The notes under the pieces: generated by a model
Told to the model about the DNA's origin: nothing
Seen by the model: the letters and a program-made list of their open reading frames with translations, nothing else
Databases searched by the model: none
In this document: one piece after another, positions 26,951 through 36,741 of the stretch
Layout: each line of letters begins with the position of its first letter
Position numbering within the stretch: position 1 is the first letter of the stretch
Translations under genes and position numbers: made by a program
Origin: an uncultured Porphyromonadaceae bacterium
Lineage (GTDB): Bacteria > Bacteroidota > Bacteroidia > Bacteroidales > Muribaculaceae
Reading direction: 5' to 3'
DNA: 64,000 nt
Assembly (NCBI GenBank): GCA_905198125.1
Contig: CAJKBH010000011.1
Coordinates: forward strand, 23,755 to 87,754

Positions 26951-29900
26951 GAAAAATTCAGAATCCCAAACGGGACGGCACCATCAAGAAACGGATGTTG
27001 CAGATTATCGGGGCGCTCCTGTCGGTGACGCTTCTGTTATGTGTTCCATTATCCGCAACGGCGCAGAAGAACGTCAGGATAACGCTGAACGCGGCCGACA
27101 TTTCGATACCCAAGGCCCTGGAGTTGATCGAAAAGCAGAGTGGCTATCATTTCGTGTACAACAAGAACATAGTCAGTGCCAGCGACAAGGTAAGCGTCAA
27201 GGTGACCAACGCCACGATCACAAGCACTCTGGACAGGCTGTTCGCCAATCGTGGCATCAGCTATGAGATCGATGACAAATACATCATATTGAAATCAGGC
27301 CCCAAGTCCGCACCGGGCAAGACCGACAAGGCGGTGGTTCAGAAAGTCACCGGATTCGTGAGGGACAGCAGCGGAGAGCCGCTGATCGGAGCCACCGTAG
27401 CGGTGAAGGGTAAGAAGGCACGTGCCGTGGTCGGCGTGGACGGCGACTACAGCATCGAGGCGTCGAAAGGCGACGTGCTTGCCTTTTCCTATATAGGATT
27501 CAGCCCCAAGGAGGTGAAGGTAGGAGCCGGCGACAAGGTGGATGTAGTGCTTGACGAATCGGAAACGCTTCTGAACGAGGTGGTTGTGGTCGGTTACGGC
27601 ACGATGAAGAAGAAGGACCTGACGGGTTCCGTAAGTTCGATAAACGGCGACGCGGTGACCGACAGGAAGGTGTCGATGCTGTCCAGCGCGCTGCAGGGAG
27701 CCATCGCCGGCGTGTCGGTGACACGTTCGGGAGGCGATCCGAGCGCCGGAGCCGACATCAAGATCCGAGGCATCACCACCATCGGCGACAGCAACCCGCT
27801 GATTATCGTGGACGGCGTTCCCGCCGACAACATCAACGACATCAACCCCCAGGACGTGAAGGAACTGACGGTGCTGAAAGACGCGGCATCGGCGGCCATT
27901 TACGGTTCAAGGGCGGCATCGGGCGTGATACTGATCACCACCAAACGCGCATCGGAAGGGAAGGTGTCGATGCAGTATCAGTACGAATACGGCTACGAAA
28001 CGCCTACCACCCATCCCGACTACGTGGATGTGACCAGGTTTATGGCAATGACCAACGAGCTCCGATGGAACGACGCCGGCAACGGCCCGGACCATTTTCC
28101 CACATACATCCCGGCGATGATAAACAATTACGCCGAACTGAACGCCACGAATCCCGACGGGTATCCCGACACGGACTGGCGCGGAATGCTGCTGAAGGGA
28201 CACTCCAACCGTCAGTCGCACAATTTCCGAATTTCCGGAGGCACCAAGGTGATACGCACCACCGCCTCGATAGGCTACGACATGTCGGACGGACTGTATA
28301 AGGACAAGGACTACAACCGATTCACAGTCCGCATGAACAACGACATCACCATCAACAAATACATACAAGCCGCGATTGACCTGAACGTGAAGCGCAGCAC
28401 CTCGCGCAGTCCGAACTACGATCCGATGAACGCCTGCTATCTGTTCCCGGCTGTATATGCGGCCGTATGGGAAGACGGCCGCGTGGCCGACGGAAAGTCG
28501 GGCGACAACCCTTACGCCGCACTTAATTACGGCGGAACGGCCAAGAACCATTACAATCAGGTGGGCGGAAAAGCGGCAGTGTACATCACTCCCGTCGAGG
28601 GCCTGAAACTGTCGGCCATCGTATCGCCTATATGGAACGACTGGGAGAACAAGTCGTTCGTGAAACGCATAGAATACGCCGGCCCCGACACGCCCGACAA
28701 CGTGATAGGCGCCATCAACGGCTTCGCATCCACCAAGCTGACCGAATCGCGAGGCAAGAGCTTCAGCATCACCAAGCAGTTCCTGGCCAACTACGACAAC
28801 ACGTTCGGCAAGCATTCCGTCAGCGCGTTGTTGGGATACGAGGACAACTACTACAAGACCGACAATATCTGGGCCGCACGCGATAATTTCGCGTTGACCG
28901 AGTTTCCGTATCTGGACCGTGGCAACGAGGACTATCAGACCAACGGAGGCAATGCGGCCCATACGTCCTACCGGTCGTTCTTCGGACGTGCCATGTATAA
29001 TTTCGACGGACGCTATCTGCTTCAGGCCAATATGCGCTGCGACATGTCGTCGCGTTTCGACAAGAAACACCGCGCCGGATATTTCCCCTCGGTTTCGGCC
29101 GGCTGGGTGGTGACAAACGAACCCTGGTTCCGCAACTTCAACCTGCAGCCCTGGCTCAGCTATCTTAAAATCAGGGCATCATACGGTCTTTTAGGTAACG
29201 ACCGCGTGGGCAATTATCCCTATCTGCCTCTGCTGAACTATGTGAACGGCTATTTCTGGGAAGGCGACAAAGGTGTGTCGCACATCACGGCCGCCCAGTG
29301 GCAATACGCCATCCGCGACATCTCGTGGGAAACCACCAAGACCTTCGGCGTGGGCATTGACCTCGCGTTCTTCAACAACCGGCTGAACATCACCGGCGAC
29401 TATTATTACAAGATAACGAAGGACATGATCCTGGACATCGACATCCCGGACTATGTGGGTTATGACAATCCGCAGCAGAACACGGGCAAGATGCGCACCA
29501 CCGGCTTCGAGATCGAGCTGAAATGGAGCGACCGCGTGGCTGATTTCACCTACTCGGTATCGGCCAACCTGAGCGACTTCAAGTCGAAGATGGGTTACTT
29601 GGGCGGTAATCAGTTCCTGGGCGACCAGATCAAGATGATGGGCAGCTATTTCAACGAATGGTACGGCTACCGCAGCGACGGACTGTTCCAGACTCAGGAG
29701 GAGATAGACAATTATCCGGTGATGAGCAGCAGCGTGCGTCCCGGCGATATAAAATACCTGAAGGCCGATCCGGAAGACAAGTCACCGATCTCGCCCGACA
29801 AGGACCGCGTGCTGTTGGGCAACTCGCAGCCGAGGTATCAGTACGGCCTGTCGCTTAACGGCTCGTGGCGCGGTTTCGACCTGAGCATAACGTTCCAGGG

Positions 29901-30318
29901 CGTGGGACGTCAGCTGAAACGCAAGACCGCGACGATGGTACAGCCGCTGCGCGACAATTTCGGAAACATCCCCAAGCTGATAGATGGCCGCTACTGGAGC
30001 AACTACAACACGCCGGAGCAGAACCTGAAGGCGGAATATCCGCGCCTCACGGCCACGCAGGCGTCGTACAACTACGCCATGTCCGATTTCTGGCTGTTCA
30101 ACAGCCATTACTGCCGACTCAAGAACATATCGCTCGGATATACGCTGCCGCAGAAAATAACCAAGACATTCTTCGTGCAGGCATTGCGCTTCTACGTGGC
30201 CGGCAACGACCTGTTCTGCATCTCCAATTATCCGCGAGGCTGGGATTACGAAGGCTACGGCTCAACGGGCTATCCCATCACAAAATCGTTTATCTGCGGC
30301 GTTAACATTACATTCTAA
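26947..30318 (+). CDS. SusC-type TonB-dependent transporter with STN domain
   Basis: The 1,123-residue outer-membrane protein imports glycan fragments. After a signal peptide (long basic N-region, hydrophobic core about 17-36) comes an STN signalling domain (about 42-118, ITLNAADISIPKALELIEKQ), a carboxypeptidase-regulatory-like domain (VTGFVRDSSGEPLIGATV), the plug (NEVVVVGYGTMKKKDLTGSV, IRGITTIGDSNPLIIVDGVP) and a 22-strand barrel. The STN domain marks it as the signal giver for a FecR anti-sigma factor, and such a gene lies in the divergent arm. SusD follows after 6 nt. Confidence 0.97.
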   Translation: MRKIQNPKRDGTIKKRMLQIIGALLSVTLLLCVPLSATAQKNVRITLNAADISIPKALELIEKQSGYHFVYNKNIVSASDKVSVKVTNATITSTLDRLFANRGISYEIDDKYIILKSGPKSAPGKTDKAVVQKVTGFVRDSSGEPLIGATVAVKGKKARAVVGVDGDYSIEASKGDVLAFSYIGFSPKEVKVGAGDKVDVVLDESETLLNEVVVVGYGTMKKKDLTGSVSSINGDAVTDRKVSMLSSALQGAIAGVSVTRSGGDPSAGADIKIRGITTIGDSNPLIIVDGVPADNINDINPQDVKELTVLKDAASAAIYGSRAASGVILITTKRASEGKVSMQYQYEYGYETPTTHPDYVDVTRFMAMTNELRWNDAGNGPDHFPTYIPAMINNYAELNATNPDGYPDTDWRGMLLKGHSNRQSHNFRISGGTKVIRTTASIGYDMSDGLYKDKDYNRFTVRMNNDITINKYIQAAIDLNVKRSTSRSPNYDPMNACYLFPAVYAAVWEDGRVADGKSGDNPYAALNYGGTAKNHYNQVGGKAAVYITPVEGLKLSAIVSPIWNDWENKSFVKRIEYAGPDTPDNVIGAINGFASTKLTESRGKSFSITKQFLANYDNTFGKHSVSALLGYEDNYYKTDNIWAARDNFALTEFPYLDRGNEDYQTNGGNAAHTSYRSFFGRAMYNFDGRYLLQANMRCDMSSRFDKKHRAGYFPSVSAGWVVTNEPWFRNFNLQPWLSYLKIRASYGLLGNDRVGNYPYLPLLNYVNGYFWEGDKGVSHITAAQWQYAIRDISWETTKTFGVGIDLAFFNNRLNITGDYYYKITKDMILDIDIPDYVGYDNPQQNTGKMRTTGFEIELKWSDRVADFTYSVSANLSDFKSKMGYLGGNQFLGDQIKMMGSYFNEWYGYRSDGLFQTQEEIDNYPVMSSSVRPGDIKYLKADPEDKSPISPDKDRVLLGNSQPRYQYGLSLNGSWRGFDLSITFQGVGRQLKRKTATMVQPLRDNFGNIPKLIDGRYWSNYNTPEQNLKAEYPRLTATQASYNYAMSDFWLFNSHYCRLKNISLGYTLPQKITKTFFVQALRFYVAGNDLFCISNYPRGWDYEGYGSTGYPITKSFICGVNITF

Positions 30319-30324
30319 ACAATC

Positions 30325-32031
30325 ATGAACATACTTAAGACAACAATATTCGTGGCAGCTGCACTGCTGCTTGGCTCGTGCGCCGACCTTGACCTTGATC
30401 CGCTGGACACCGGCTCGAGCGACTCCTGGTATCAGAACGAGGAGGAGATAAAGGCATCGATCAGCGGTCTGTACCGAGTCGACTTTTTCCCCATCGACGG
30501 CGTGAAATGGAACGACGACCATCAGAGCCGAGACCGCCTCAACGATTTCACCGCCGCCACTCTCAACGGCGAGACGTGGGACGTGTGCATACGCTGGCGC
30601 AACGCCTATAAGGCGATAGCGCGCTGCAACATACTGCTTGACAAACTCACCGACCCCGCGGCCATCGGCATCTCCGAGGAGAAGGCTGCACTGTACAGGG
30701 CCCAGGTGCTGTTTGTCCGCGCCACGCAATACGGACTGCTGACCAGCTGCTTTGGCGATGTGGTGTGGGTGGACAAGGAAATCACCGTCGAGGAGGCGTT
30801 CAAGATGGGACGCACGGACAAGAGCGAGATAATGGAACACGTGTACGAGGACTATGACAAGGCGGCCGAAAGCCTTCCGCTGACCTACGGCGTGGCGCAG
30901 GAATTCGCCACCAAGTCGGCGGCACTGGCCCTCAAGGCACGATACGCGCTGTACAACGAAGACTGGGACATCGCCGCACAGGCAGCCAAGGACTGCATGG
31001 ATCTCGGCGCCAACCAGCTCTATCCCGATTTCTCGGAACTGTTCCTGGCCACTACGCATCACGCCAGCGAGAACATTCTGTCCTGGCCCTACTCTCTGGA
31101 ACTGGACATGGTCACTGACTCCGAAGGCAACATCCAGGGCTTCTCTCCCCGTAACCGCGGCGGTTACGCCAGCGAATATCCGTCATGGGATCTGTTCGCG
31201 TCGTTCCTCTGCACTGACGGATTGCCGATAGACGAGTCCCCGCTGTTCGATCCGCACAATCCCTTCAAGAACCGTGACCCGCGCTGCGCCGCGACCATCG
31301 TGGAATTCGGCACAGAGCATTGCGGCGTGGTATACGACCCCAATCCCAACACCACCGAAGTGTATAGCTCGGTGATGGGCAAGAACATAACCAACCTCGA
31401 CTGCAAGTCGGGCAGCCAATACGCGTCGTACAACGGCCTGCTGCGCAAGAAGGGCGTGGACGAGTCATGGATCAACAACGGCAGCTTCAAGGTGGCCTAC
31501 GACTATGTGTTCATCCGTTACGCCGAAGTGCTGCTGACCTACGCGGAGGCCCGCATAGAGGCCGGCAAGATCGACAAGAGCGTGCTGGACGCCATCAACA
31601 TGGTCCGCGCCCGCGCTTACAAGACGGATTACACCAACAGCGCGGCCTATCCGCGCGTCACCACCACCGACCGCAACGAACTGCGCCGCATCGTCAGGGT
31701 GGAACGCCGCATGGAACTGGCTTACGAGGGACAGCGTTACATGGACCTGATACGCTGGCGTCTGGCGGAGAAGGTGCTGAACCGCCCGGACTACGGGCTG
31801 CTTGACAAAGACGCCCTGGTGTCGAGAATCATCGCCAAGAACCTATGGTTCTGGCCCGAGGTGCCGCAGATAGACGAGGACGGCGTGGCCGATTTCTCAC
31901 CCCTTTACGATAAGGGATACTGCAAGATCATCACCAAACGCCAGTTCGACGCCTCAAAGAATTATCTCTGGCCCATCCCGTCGCAGGAGGTGATCACGAA
32001 TCCATATCTGGGACAGAACGACAATTATTGA
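30325..32031 (+). CDS. SusD/RagB-family surface glycan-binding lipoprotein
   Basis: The 568-residue SusD homologue caps the SusC barrel and binds glycan. It has a lipoprotein signal (LLLGSC) with an acidic stretch after the cysteine (ADLDLDPLD), TPR-like helices (WRNAYKAIARCNILLDKL, LYRAQVLFVRATQYGLL) and the SusD C-terminal signature (VFIRYAEVLLTYAEARIEAG, ERRMELAYEGQRYMDLIRWR). It is cotranscribed with SusC and followed by a stem-loop at 32049. Confidence 0.97.
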   Translation: MNILKTTIFVAAALLLGSCADLDLDPLDTGSSDSWYQNEEEIKASISGLYRVDFFPIDGVKWNDDHQSRDRLNDFTAATLNGETWDVCIRWRNAYKAIARCNILLDKLTDPAAIGISEEKAALYRAQVLFVRATQYGLLTSCFGDVVWVDKEITVEEAFKMGRTDKSEIMEHVYEDYDKAAESLPLTYGVAQEFATKSAALALKARYALYNEDWDIAAQAAKDCMDLGANQLYPDFSELFLATTHHASENILSWPYSLELDMVTDSEGNIQGFSPRNRGGYASEYPSWDLFASFLCTDGLPIDESPLFDPHNPFKNRDPRCAATIVEFGTEHCGVVYDPNPNTTEVYSSVMGKNITNLDCKSGSQYASYNGLLRKKGVDESWINNGSFKVAYDYVFIRYAEVLLTYAEARIEAGKIDKSVLDAINMVRARAYKTDYTNSAAYPRVTTTDRNELRRIVRVERRMELAYEGQRYMDLIRWRLAEKVLNRPDYGLLDKDALVSRIIAKNLWFWPEVPQIDEDGVADFSPLYDKGYCKIITKRQFDASKNYLWPIPSQEVITNPYLGQNDNY

Positions 32032-32048
32032 TCGATACTTATTGATAA

Positions 32049-32070
32049 GGAAGGCGTCTGTGCGCCTTCC
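32049..32070 (+). terminator. Stem-loop after susD
   Basis: GGAAGGCG at 32049-32056 pairs perfectly with CGCCTTCC at 32063-32070 around TCTGTG. No T run follows, so it is more likely a partial terminator or an mRNA-stabilising hairpin that keeps SusC/SusD transcript levels above the genes downstream. Confidence 0.5.
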
Positions 32071-32109
32071 GGAATCGCTACACAACACTTCAAACTGAAA
32101 CAACACTAT

Positions 32110-33624
32110 ATGAGACTTTCTGTAAAATCAATTATAATCGGAGCCGGCGCGTTGATGCTGCCCTCCCTCGGAGCCTGCTCCGAGAAATACCTGACCTACA
32201 ACCACACACCCGGGGAAAAGACGGAGGATCCGGAGGATCCGGACGATCCGATGCCCGAGACCATGCCCAAGGGTTCGTTCAAGCTGCTGGCCGACAAGCC
32301 CGGCCAGGTAATCAAGGGACTCGGATTCGAGATCCAGTCGGACATAAACTCTGCTCCGGACGTGAACGACGACAACGGCCCGATCGGAGTGCCTATGGAC
32401 CTGGTGCCCGAGGAGCGTAAACGTCTTGCCGAGGAGATGCTGAAGGGCTTCCGCTATATGCGCGTGGGTATGGGAATATGGTTCCGCGGCCTTACACCGG
32501 ACCGCAAGAACTTCACGGAACGCAAGCAGGGACAGGCCGAGACCTTAGTGCAGCTGATGAAAGACGCCGGCGTGGAGGGAATATCGATGGAATACTGGTC
32601 GCCCGCTCCATACTGGAAATCGAACGGCAGTTTCAACGACGGAACGCTGAAAAGTTTCGAGGATGATTTTCTCGAGGAGTTCGGCGACGCGATGGTGAAC
32701 GATGTGAAATACATGAAAAGCCAGGGATTCAAAGTGTCGTCCTGGGGCCTGCAGAACGAAAGCCAGTACGAGAGCGTGGGTTATGCCCATTGCCACTATA
32801 CCGAGGACCAGTTGGTGAAGGTGTTCGGCAAGGTGGCTCCGAAAATCAAGGCTCTTGATTCGGACATAGAGATAATCTACGACACCAACAGCGGACAGGC
32901 CGGCAGTTACGGTCCGAAACTGTGGCAGGAGAATCCGCAGCTGCTCCCGTACGTGGACGCATGGGTGTTCCACCGCATCGGCGACGATTCCGACGCCGTG
33001 ATGGACAATCGCGACAACTACAGGGCCAACAGCCAGGGTAAGCCGATATATCAGAACGAGTTCGAGTATTTCAACAATCAGATGTCGGAACACACCTACG
33101 AATGGTTCATGGTCAATACCGCCCAGTCCATCATGAACTGGATGACCTTCGTGGAATCGCCGAAATGGTTCTGGCTCCATGCCCTGAAGGGAATAGACGA
33201 CCACACGGACCGTGACGGTTTCGGTCTTGGAGTGTGGCGTCCCACTTACGCCAACCAGAGCCATGACTATCCCGACCTGGCGCACGGACACTGGACCTAC
33301 AACTGGCAGAACTACAACGCGCTGGCCGGCTTCCTGAAATACATGGCGTGGGATTCGCGCCGCTACAACGTGCAGGAGGACGAGGAGCGTCACGACAACC
33401 GTATAATGGCATGGAAGACGCCGCAGGGCAAGCTGGTGTTCGCTCTGACCAACCGTTCGGATGATTGGTTTGAGTTTGACGTGACCATGGACGGAGCCAA
33501 GAACATGAAGGGCTTTCGATATGACAAGAAAGGGCGCGATGTGGAAGTAGGTTCCAACGGCGGTGCCGCAACGTTCAGCGCAAAACTGAAACCCTGGAGC
33601 ATTGAGTTCTGGGTGGAGCAGTAA
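32110..33624 (+). CDS. GH30-family glycosidase lipoprotein
   Basis: The 504-residue protein is a lipoprotein (LPSLGAC) with an acidic Pro/Asp linker, then a GH30-like barrel: IKGLGFEIQSD, FRYMRVGMGIW, WSPAPYWKSNGSF, the acid/base Glu217 in WGLQNES, and a nucleophile candidate Glu317 (or Glu319) in IYQNEFEYF, ending in a beta-sandwich (WKTPQGKLVFALTNRS). GH30 includes beta-1,6-glucanases, xylanases and glucosylceramidases. Next to SusC/D it is probably the surface endo-enzyme. Assignment to a subfamily is not possible by eye. Confidence 0.85.
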   Translation: MRLSVKSIIIGAGALMLPSLGACSEKYLTYNHTPGEKTEDPEDPDDPMPETMPKGSFKLLADKPGQVIKGLGFEIQSDINSAPDVNDDNGPIGVPMDLVPEERKRLAEEMLKGFRYMRVGMGIWFRGLTPDRKNFTERKQGQAETLVQLMKDAGVEGISMEYWSPAPYWKSNGSFNDGTLKSFEDDFLEEFGDAMVNDVKYMKSQGFKVSSWGLQNESQYESVGYAHCHYTEDQLVKVFGKVAPKIKALDSDIEIIYDTNSGQAGSYGPKLWQENPQLLPYVDAWVFHRIGDDSDAVMDNRDNYRANSQGKPIYQNEFEYFNNQMSEHTYEWFMVNTAQSIMNWMTFVESPKWFWLHALKGIDDHTDRDGFGLGVWRPTYANQSHDYPDLAHGHWTYNWQNYNALAGFLKYMAWDSRRYNVQEDEERHDNRIMAWKTPQGKLVFALTNRSDDWFEFDVTMDGAKNMKGFRYDKKGRDVEVGSNGGAATFSAKLKPWSIEFWVEQ

Positions 33625-33651
33625 TAATGCATTCTTACTAACATAGACAAC

Positions 33652-36120
33652 ATGAAATTCAAGATAGGGAACATCATCTGTGTGGCGGCGTTGCTGACCT
33701 TCACCGGAGGATGCTCTGCGGGAGCCGGAGCCAAAGGCAAGGATGAAGGCCGTCCGATGTACGGCGGCGTGTATCCTCATCTGGCGTATTACAACAACGA
33801 AGGGGAATGCGGCACAGGGGCCGTAGTGCCCTGGCAGGGAAAGCTGTGGGTGATCACATACGGCCCGCACCTTCCTTTCGGATCGAGCGACAAGCTGTAT
33901 GAGATAGACGACACCCTCGGGATAACGGTACGTCCGGAAAGCGTGGGAGGCACCCCGGCCGACAGAATGATCCACCGGGAAAGCAACCAGCTCATAATCG
34001 GTCCGTACTTCATCGACAAGGACTGCAATGTCAGGTCGCTGTCGTACAGGGACGCGCAGGGGCGCTATACCGGCGTGGCCCGGCATCTGACCGACCCGGC
34101 GCACAAGGTGTACATCGCCACGATGGAGGAAGGCTTCTACGAGGTTGATGTAAACACACTGAAGCATAAGGAGCTGTATCCCGACGCCAATACGGGCGTG
34201 CACAACGACACGGGCGTGAATCCCGAGAACAACCTGTTGCCCGGAGCACACGGCAAGGGACTGTACAGCGGTCAGGGAGTGCTGGTGTTCTCCAACAACG
34301 GCGAGGCCATCCCCGAAGCGCTGGAAAAATTCAACATCCCGTCCGGCTGCCTCGCGGAATGGGACGGCAAGGACTGGAAGGTTGTACGCCGCAACCAGTT
34401 CACGGAGGTTACCGGTCCCGGCGGAATATACGGTAATCCGTCGCCGGCCACCGACCCGATATACGCGTTGGGCTGGGACTATAAGTCGGTATTGCTCGGA
34501 GTGAGGGAAAACGGAGGCTGGAGCTTCTACCGTCTGCCCAAGGCCAGCAACTCGTACGACGGCGCCCACGGATGGAACACCGAATGGCCCCGCATCCGAG
34601 AGGTGGGTACGCAGAGCGATCCATTCATGCTGATGACCATGCACGGAATGTTCTGGAAATTCCCGCAGAGATTCGGCAAGAACAATGATTCAGGCATAAT
34701 GCCCCTGTCGGCATATCTGAAAGTGATAGGCGACTTTACGCGATGGAACGACCGCCTGGTGTTTGGATGCGACGATTCCGCGCAAAAGGAATTCCTGAAC
34801 AAGCGCAGGATAAAGGGCGACATAGCCGGTCCGGGCCAGAGCAACTCCAACCTCTGGTTCCTGGAGCCGGGTCAGGTGTCGGAACTCGGTCCGACCAATG
34901 CGACCGGCTCCGTATGGCTTAACGAGGATATAAAGAGCGGAGAGGCGAGCGATCCCTTCCTGTTCGGACCCTGGGCCAAGCGATGCGCATGGATCCGGAA
35001 CGACGGCAAGGAAGCCGTGACGTTTCAGTTCCTGACCAAAGGCACCGACGGCAAAGACAAAGTGTTGAAGACTGTCACGGTGCCTGCATTCGACTCGCGT
35101 TTCGCGGAATTCAGCGCAGCTGACAAGGGTGAATGGATCCGCGTCGTCGCTGACAAGGACACGAAGGGTAGCGTGGTTTTCAGTTTCGCATCGAAGGAGA
35201 CGAGAACCGAGGAAATGTCACCGATATTCGCCGGACTGTCGAAAATAGGGGAGAAGCATGATTCCGAAGGACTGATGCTGTGCCTGAGCCAGAACCGCCG
35301 TAAACTCGGCGTGGCTGCCAACACGGCCGACGGCAGCGCGTATTATGATCTGGACGGCGACATGCTGCTGCAGAGGCGCGACAGTATGGAAAAGGCATCG
35401 TATATCCGTAAGAATCTCGCCATCCGTTCCGAAGGGATGGAAATCACCCCCGGGTCGGTACTGGTAACGGACGACAAGGGACGTCGCTGGCATCTGCCAT
35501 TGGGAGCGCGGGCCTTTACGGAGCCGACACGACAGAACGCCATGCGCGTGTGTCGCGAAGTCTCGACGGAAAGGGACCTGCTGAACCTGCACGGTACGTT
35601 CTATGAGCTGCCGGCCGAGAATGCCGACGGATTCGCCAAGGTGCGCCCCATAGCGTCGCACAATCTCGGCATAAACGATTATGCGTCATATCGTGGAATG
35701 CTGCTCATGTCGGGATGCAATGCCGACAATGCGGACAATCAGCGTATCGTGACATCCGACGACGGCAAGCTTTCACTTTGGGCCGGCGTGATCGACGATT
35801 TATGGAAATTGGGTAAGCCGACGGGCAATGGCGGTCCCTGGGTGGACCGTCATGTCTCCGCCGGGGAATATTCCGAGCCATATCTGATCGGATTCTACGA
35901 CCGGCGGACACTGAATCTGTCGCATAAGTCCGACCATAAGGTGAAATTCACCGTCGAGGCCGATCCTACGGGCGAAGGCGACTGGATGCATTACGCCGAT
36001 TTCGAAGTGAATCCCGACGATTCATTCATATATAAATTCCCGGATTCGTTCCAGGCACGCTGGATACGGTTCAAGACCGACACTCCGTGTGTGGCCACCA
36101 CATGGCTGGAGTATCGTTAA
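33652..36120 (+). CDS. Large lipoprotein of unknown function, propeller-like
   Basis: I do not recognise a family for this 822-residue protein. It has a lipoprotein signal (LLTFTGGC). The first 450 residues hold repeated short strands with aromatic ends (PWQGKLWVITYGP, IYALGWDYKSVLLGV, GGWSFYRLPKA, MHGMFWKFPQRFG, WNDRLVFGCDDSAQ), suggestive of a beta-propeller. The middle (about 450-560) looks like a beta-sandwich, and the C-terminus (ASHNLGINDYASYRGMLLM onward) is again strand-rich, ending in SFQARWIRFKTDTP. It is 27 nt after GH30, so it is part of the same operon. It may be an undescribed glycoside-active enzyme, or a surface-binding protein. Confidence 0.7.
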   Translation: MKFKIGNIICVAALLTFTGGCSAGAGAKGKDEGRPMYGGVYPHLAYYNNEGECGTGAVVPWQGKLWVITYGPHLPFGSSDKLYEIDDTLGITVRPESVGGTPADRMIHRESNQLIIGPYFIDKDCNVRSLSYRDAQGRYTGVARHLTDPAHKVYIATMEEGFYEVDVNTLKHKELYPDANTGVHNDTGVNPENNLLPGAHGKGLYSGQGVLVFSNNGEAIPEALEKFNIPSGCLAEWDGKDWKVVRRNQFTEVTGPGGIYGNPSPATDPIYALGWDYKSVLLGVRENGGWSFYRLPKASNSYDGAHGWNTEWPRIREVGTQSDPFMLMTMHGMFWKFPQRFGKNNDSGIMPLSAYLKVIGDFTRWNDRLVFGCDDSAQKEFLNKRRIKGDIAGPGQSNSNLWFLEPGQVSELGPTNATGSVWLNEDIKSGEASDPFLFGPWAKRCAWIRNDGKEAVTFQFLTKGTDGKDKVLKTVTVPAFDSRFAEFSAADKGEWIRVVADKDTKGSVVFSFASKETRTEEMSPIFAGLSKIGEKHDSEGLMLCLSQNRRKLGVAANTADGSAYYDLDGDMLLQRRDSMEKASYIRKNLAIRSEGMEITPGSVLVTDDKGRRWHLPLGARAFTEPTRQNAMRVCREVSTERDLLNLHGTFYELPAENADGFAKVRPIASHNLGINDYASYRGMLLMSGCNADNADNQRIVTSDDGKLSLWAGVIDDLWKLGKPTGNGGPWVDRHVSAGEYSEPYLIGFYDRRTLNLSHKSDHKVKFTVEADPTGEGDWMHYADFEVNPDDSFIYKFPDSFQARWIRFKTDTPCVATTWLEYR

Positions 36121-36137
36121 TACCTCAATCTCTTATC

Positions 36138-36174
36138 AGGAGGCCGAATGTGTATTTTGCGCGTTCGGTCGCCT
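36138..36174 (+). terminator. Stem-loop after the 822-residue lipoprotein gene
   Basis: An 11-base arm starting at 36138 pairs with 36164-36174 (one mismatch and one G-T pair) around a 15-base loop. It is followed by an A/T-rich stretch without a proper T run, so partial termination or RNA processing is more likely than a full stop. Confidence 0.45.
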
Positions 36175-36206
36175 ATATTATAGAAATTAACCCATAAATC
36201 AACATT

Positions 36207-36731
36207 ATGAAAAAATTCTTTATTACTCTCCTCTTATGCTCGTCACTGTTCAGTGTCAACGCCGTAGCCGATAATGCGAATATCGACGGCGACATAGAAG
36301 ACTGGGGTGTCGTAGTGGACGGCAAACTGCTGGTGAAAGTGACTCTCGACGACGCCGAGGCAGTAAAGATAATTCCGGCCGGCGAATCGTCGCCCGTGAC
36401 TCTGCAGAATGGAGTGAATACAGTCAAGGTGCCCGAAACGGACCTTAAATTTACAGTGACTGCCAACGAAGGATATACCATAGTTTCGATAAAGGTAGGA
36501 GACAAGGACGTCACGGTGACCGACGGAGCCGCGACTGTGCAGTGTGTGGCCGGAAAGGAAGTGACGATCACCACGAAGAACGACACAAGCTCCGCCACGT
36601 CAATCGTTATGGACGACAATATGTCGGCTGCCCGTTATTTCGATCTCAGCGGCGCCGAGGTGGCCGTTCCGCAGAAGGGCAACATATACGTCATGCTCCG
36701 CGGAGGAAAGGCCGTCAAGATACGTAAATAA
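36207..36731 (+). CDS. Small secreted protein with sorting-like tail
   Basis: The 174-residue protein has a signal peptide (about 1-21, ending SVNAVA), a short beta-rich body (VTLDDAEAVKIIPAGESS, LKFTVTANEGYTIVSIKVG) and a C-terminal stretch ARYFDLSGAEVAVPQKGN then IYVMLRGGKAVKIRK. This tail matches the short C-terminal modules of many secreted Bacteroidales proteins, some of which are type IX secretion signals. The middle resembles the bacterial-repeat fold seen in cell-surface proteins. No catalytic motif is seen. It is 10 nt before the GH36 gene, so it is in the same operon. Function unknown. Confidence 0.7.
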   Translation: MKKFFITLLLCSSLFSVNAVADNANIDGDIEDWGVVVDGKLLVKVTLDDAEAVKIIPAGESSPVTLQNGVNTVKVPETDLKFTVTANEGYTIVSIKVGDKDVTVTDGAATVQCVAGKEVTITTKNDTSSATSIVMDDNMSAARYFDLSGAEVAVPQKGNIYVMLRGGKAVKIRK

Positions 36732-36741
36732 GTTTCTGTAG

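Noticed and set aside
32545..34644. A 699-codon open frame antisense to GH30 and the 822-residue gene
   Set aside because: It lies fully opposite two genes with clear signal peptides and motifs. Long antisense frames are common in GC-biased coding DNA. No promoter, and no protein features.
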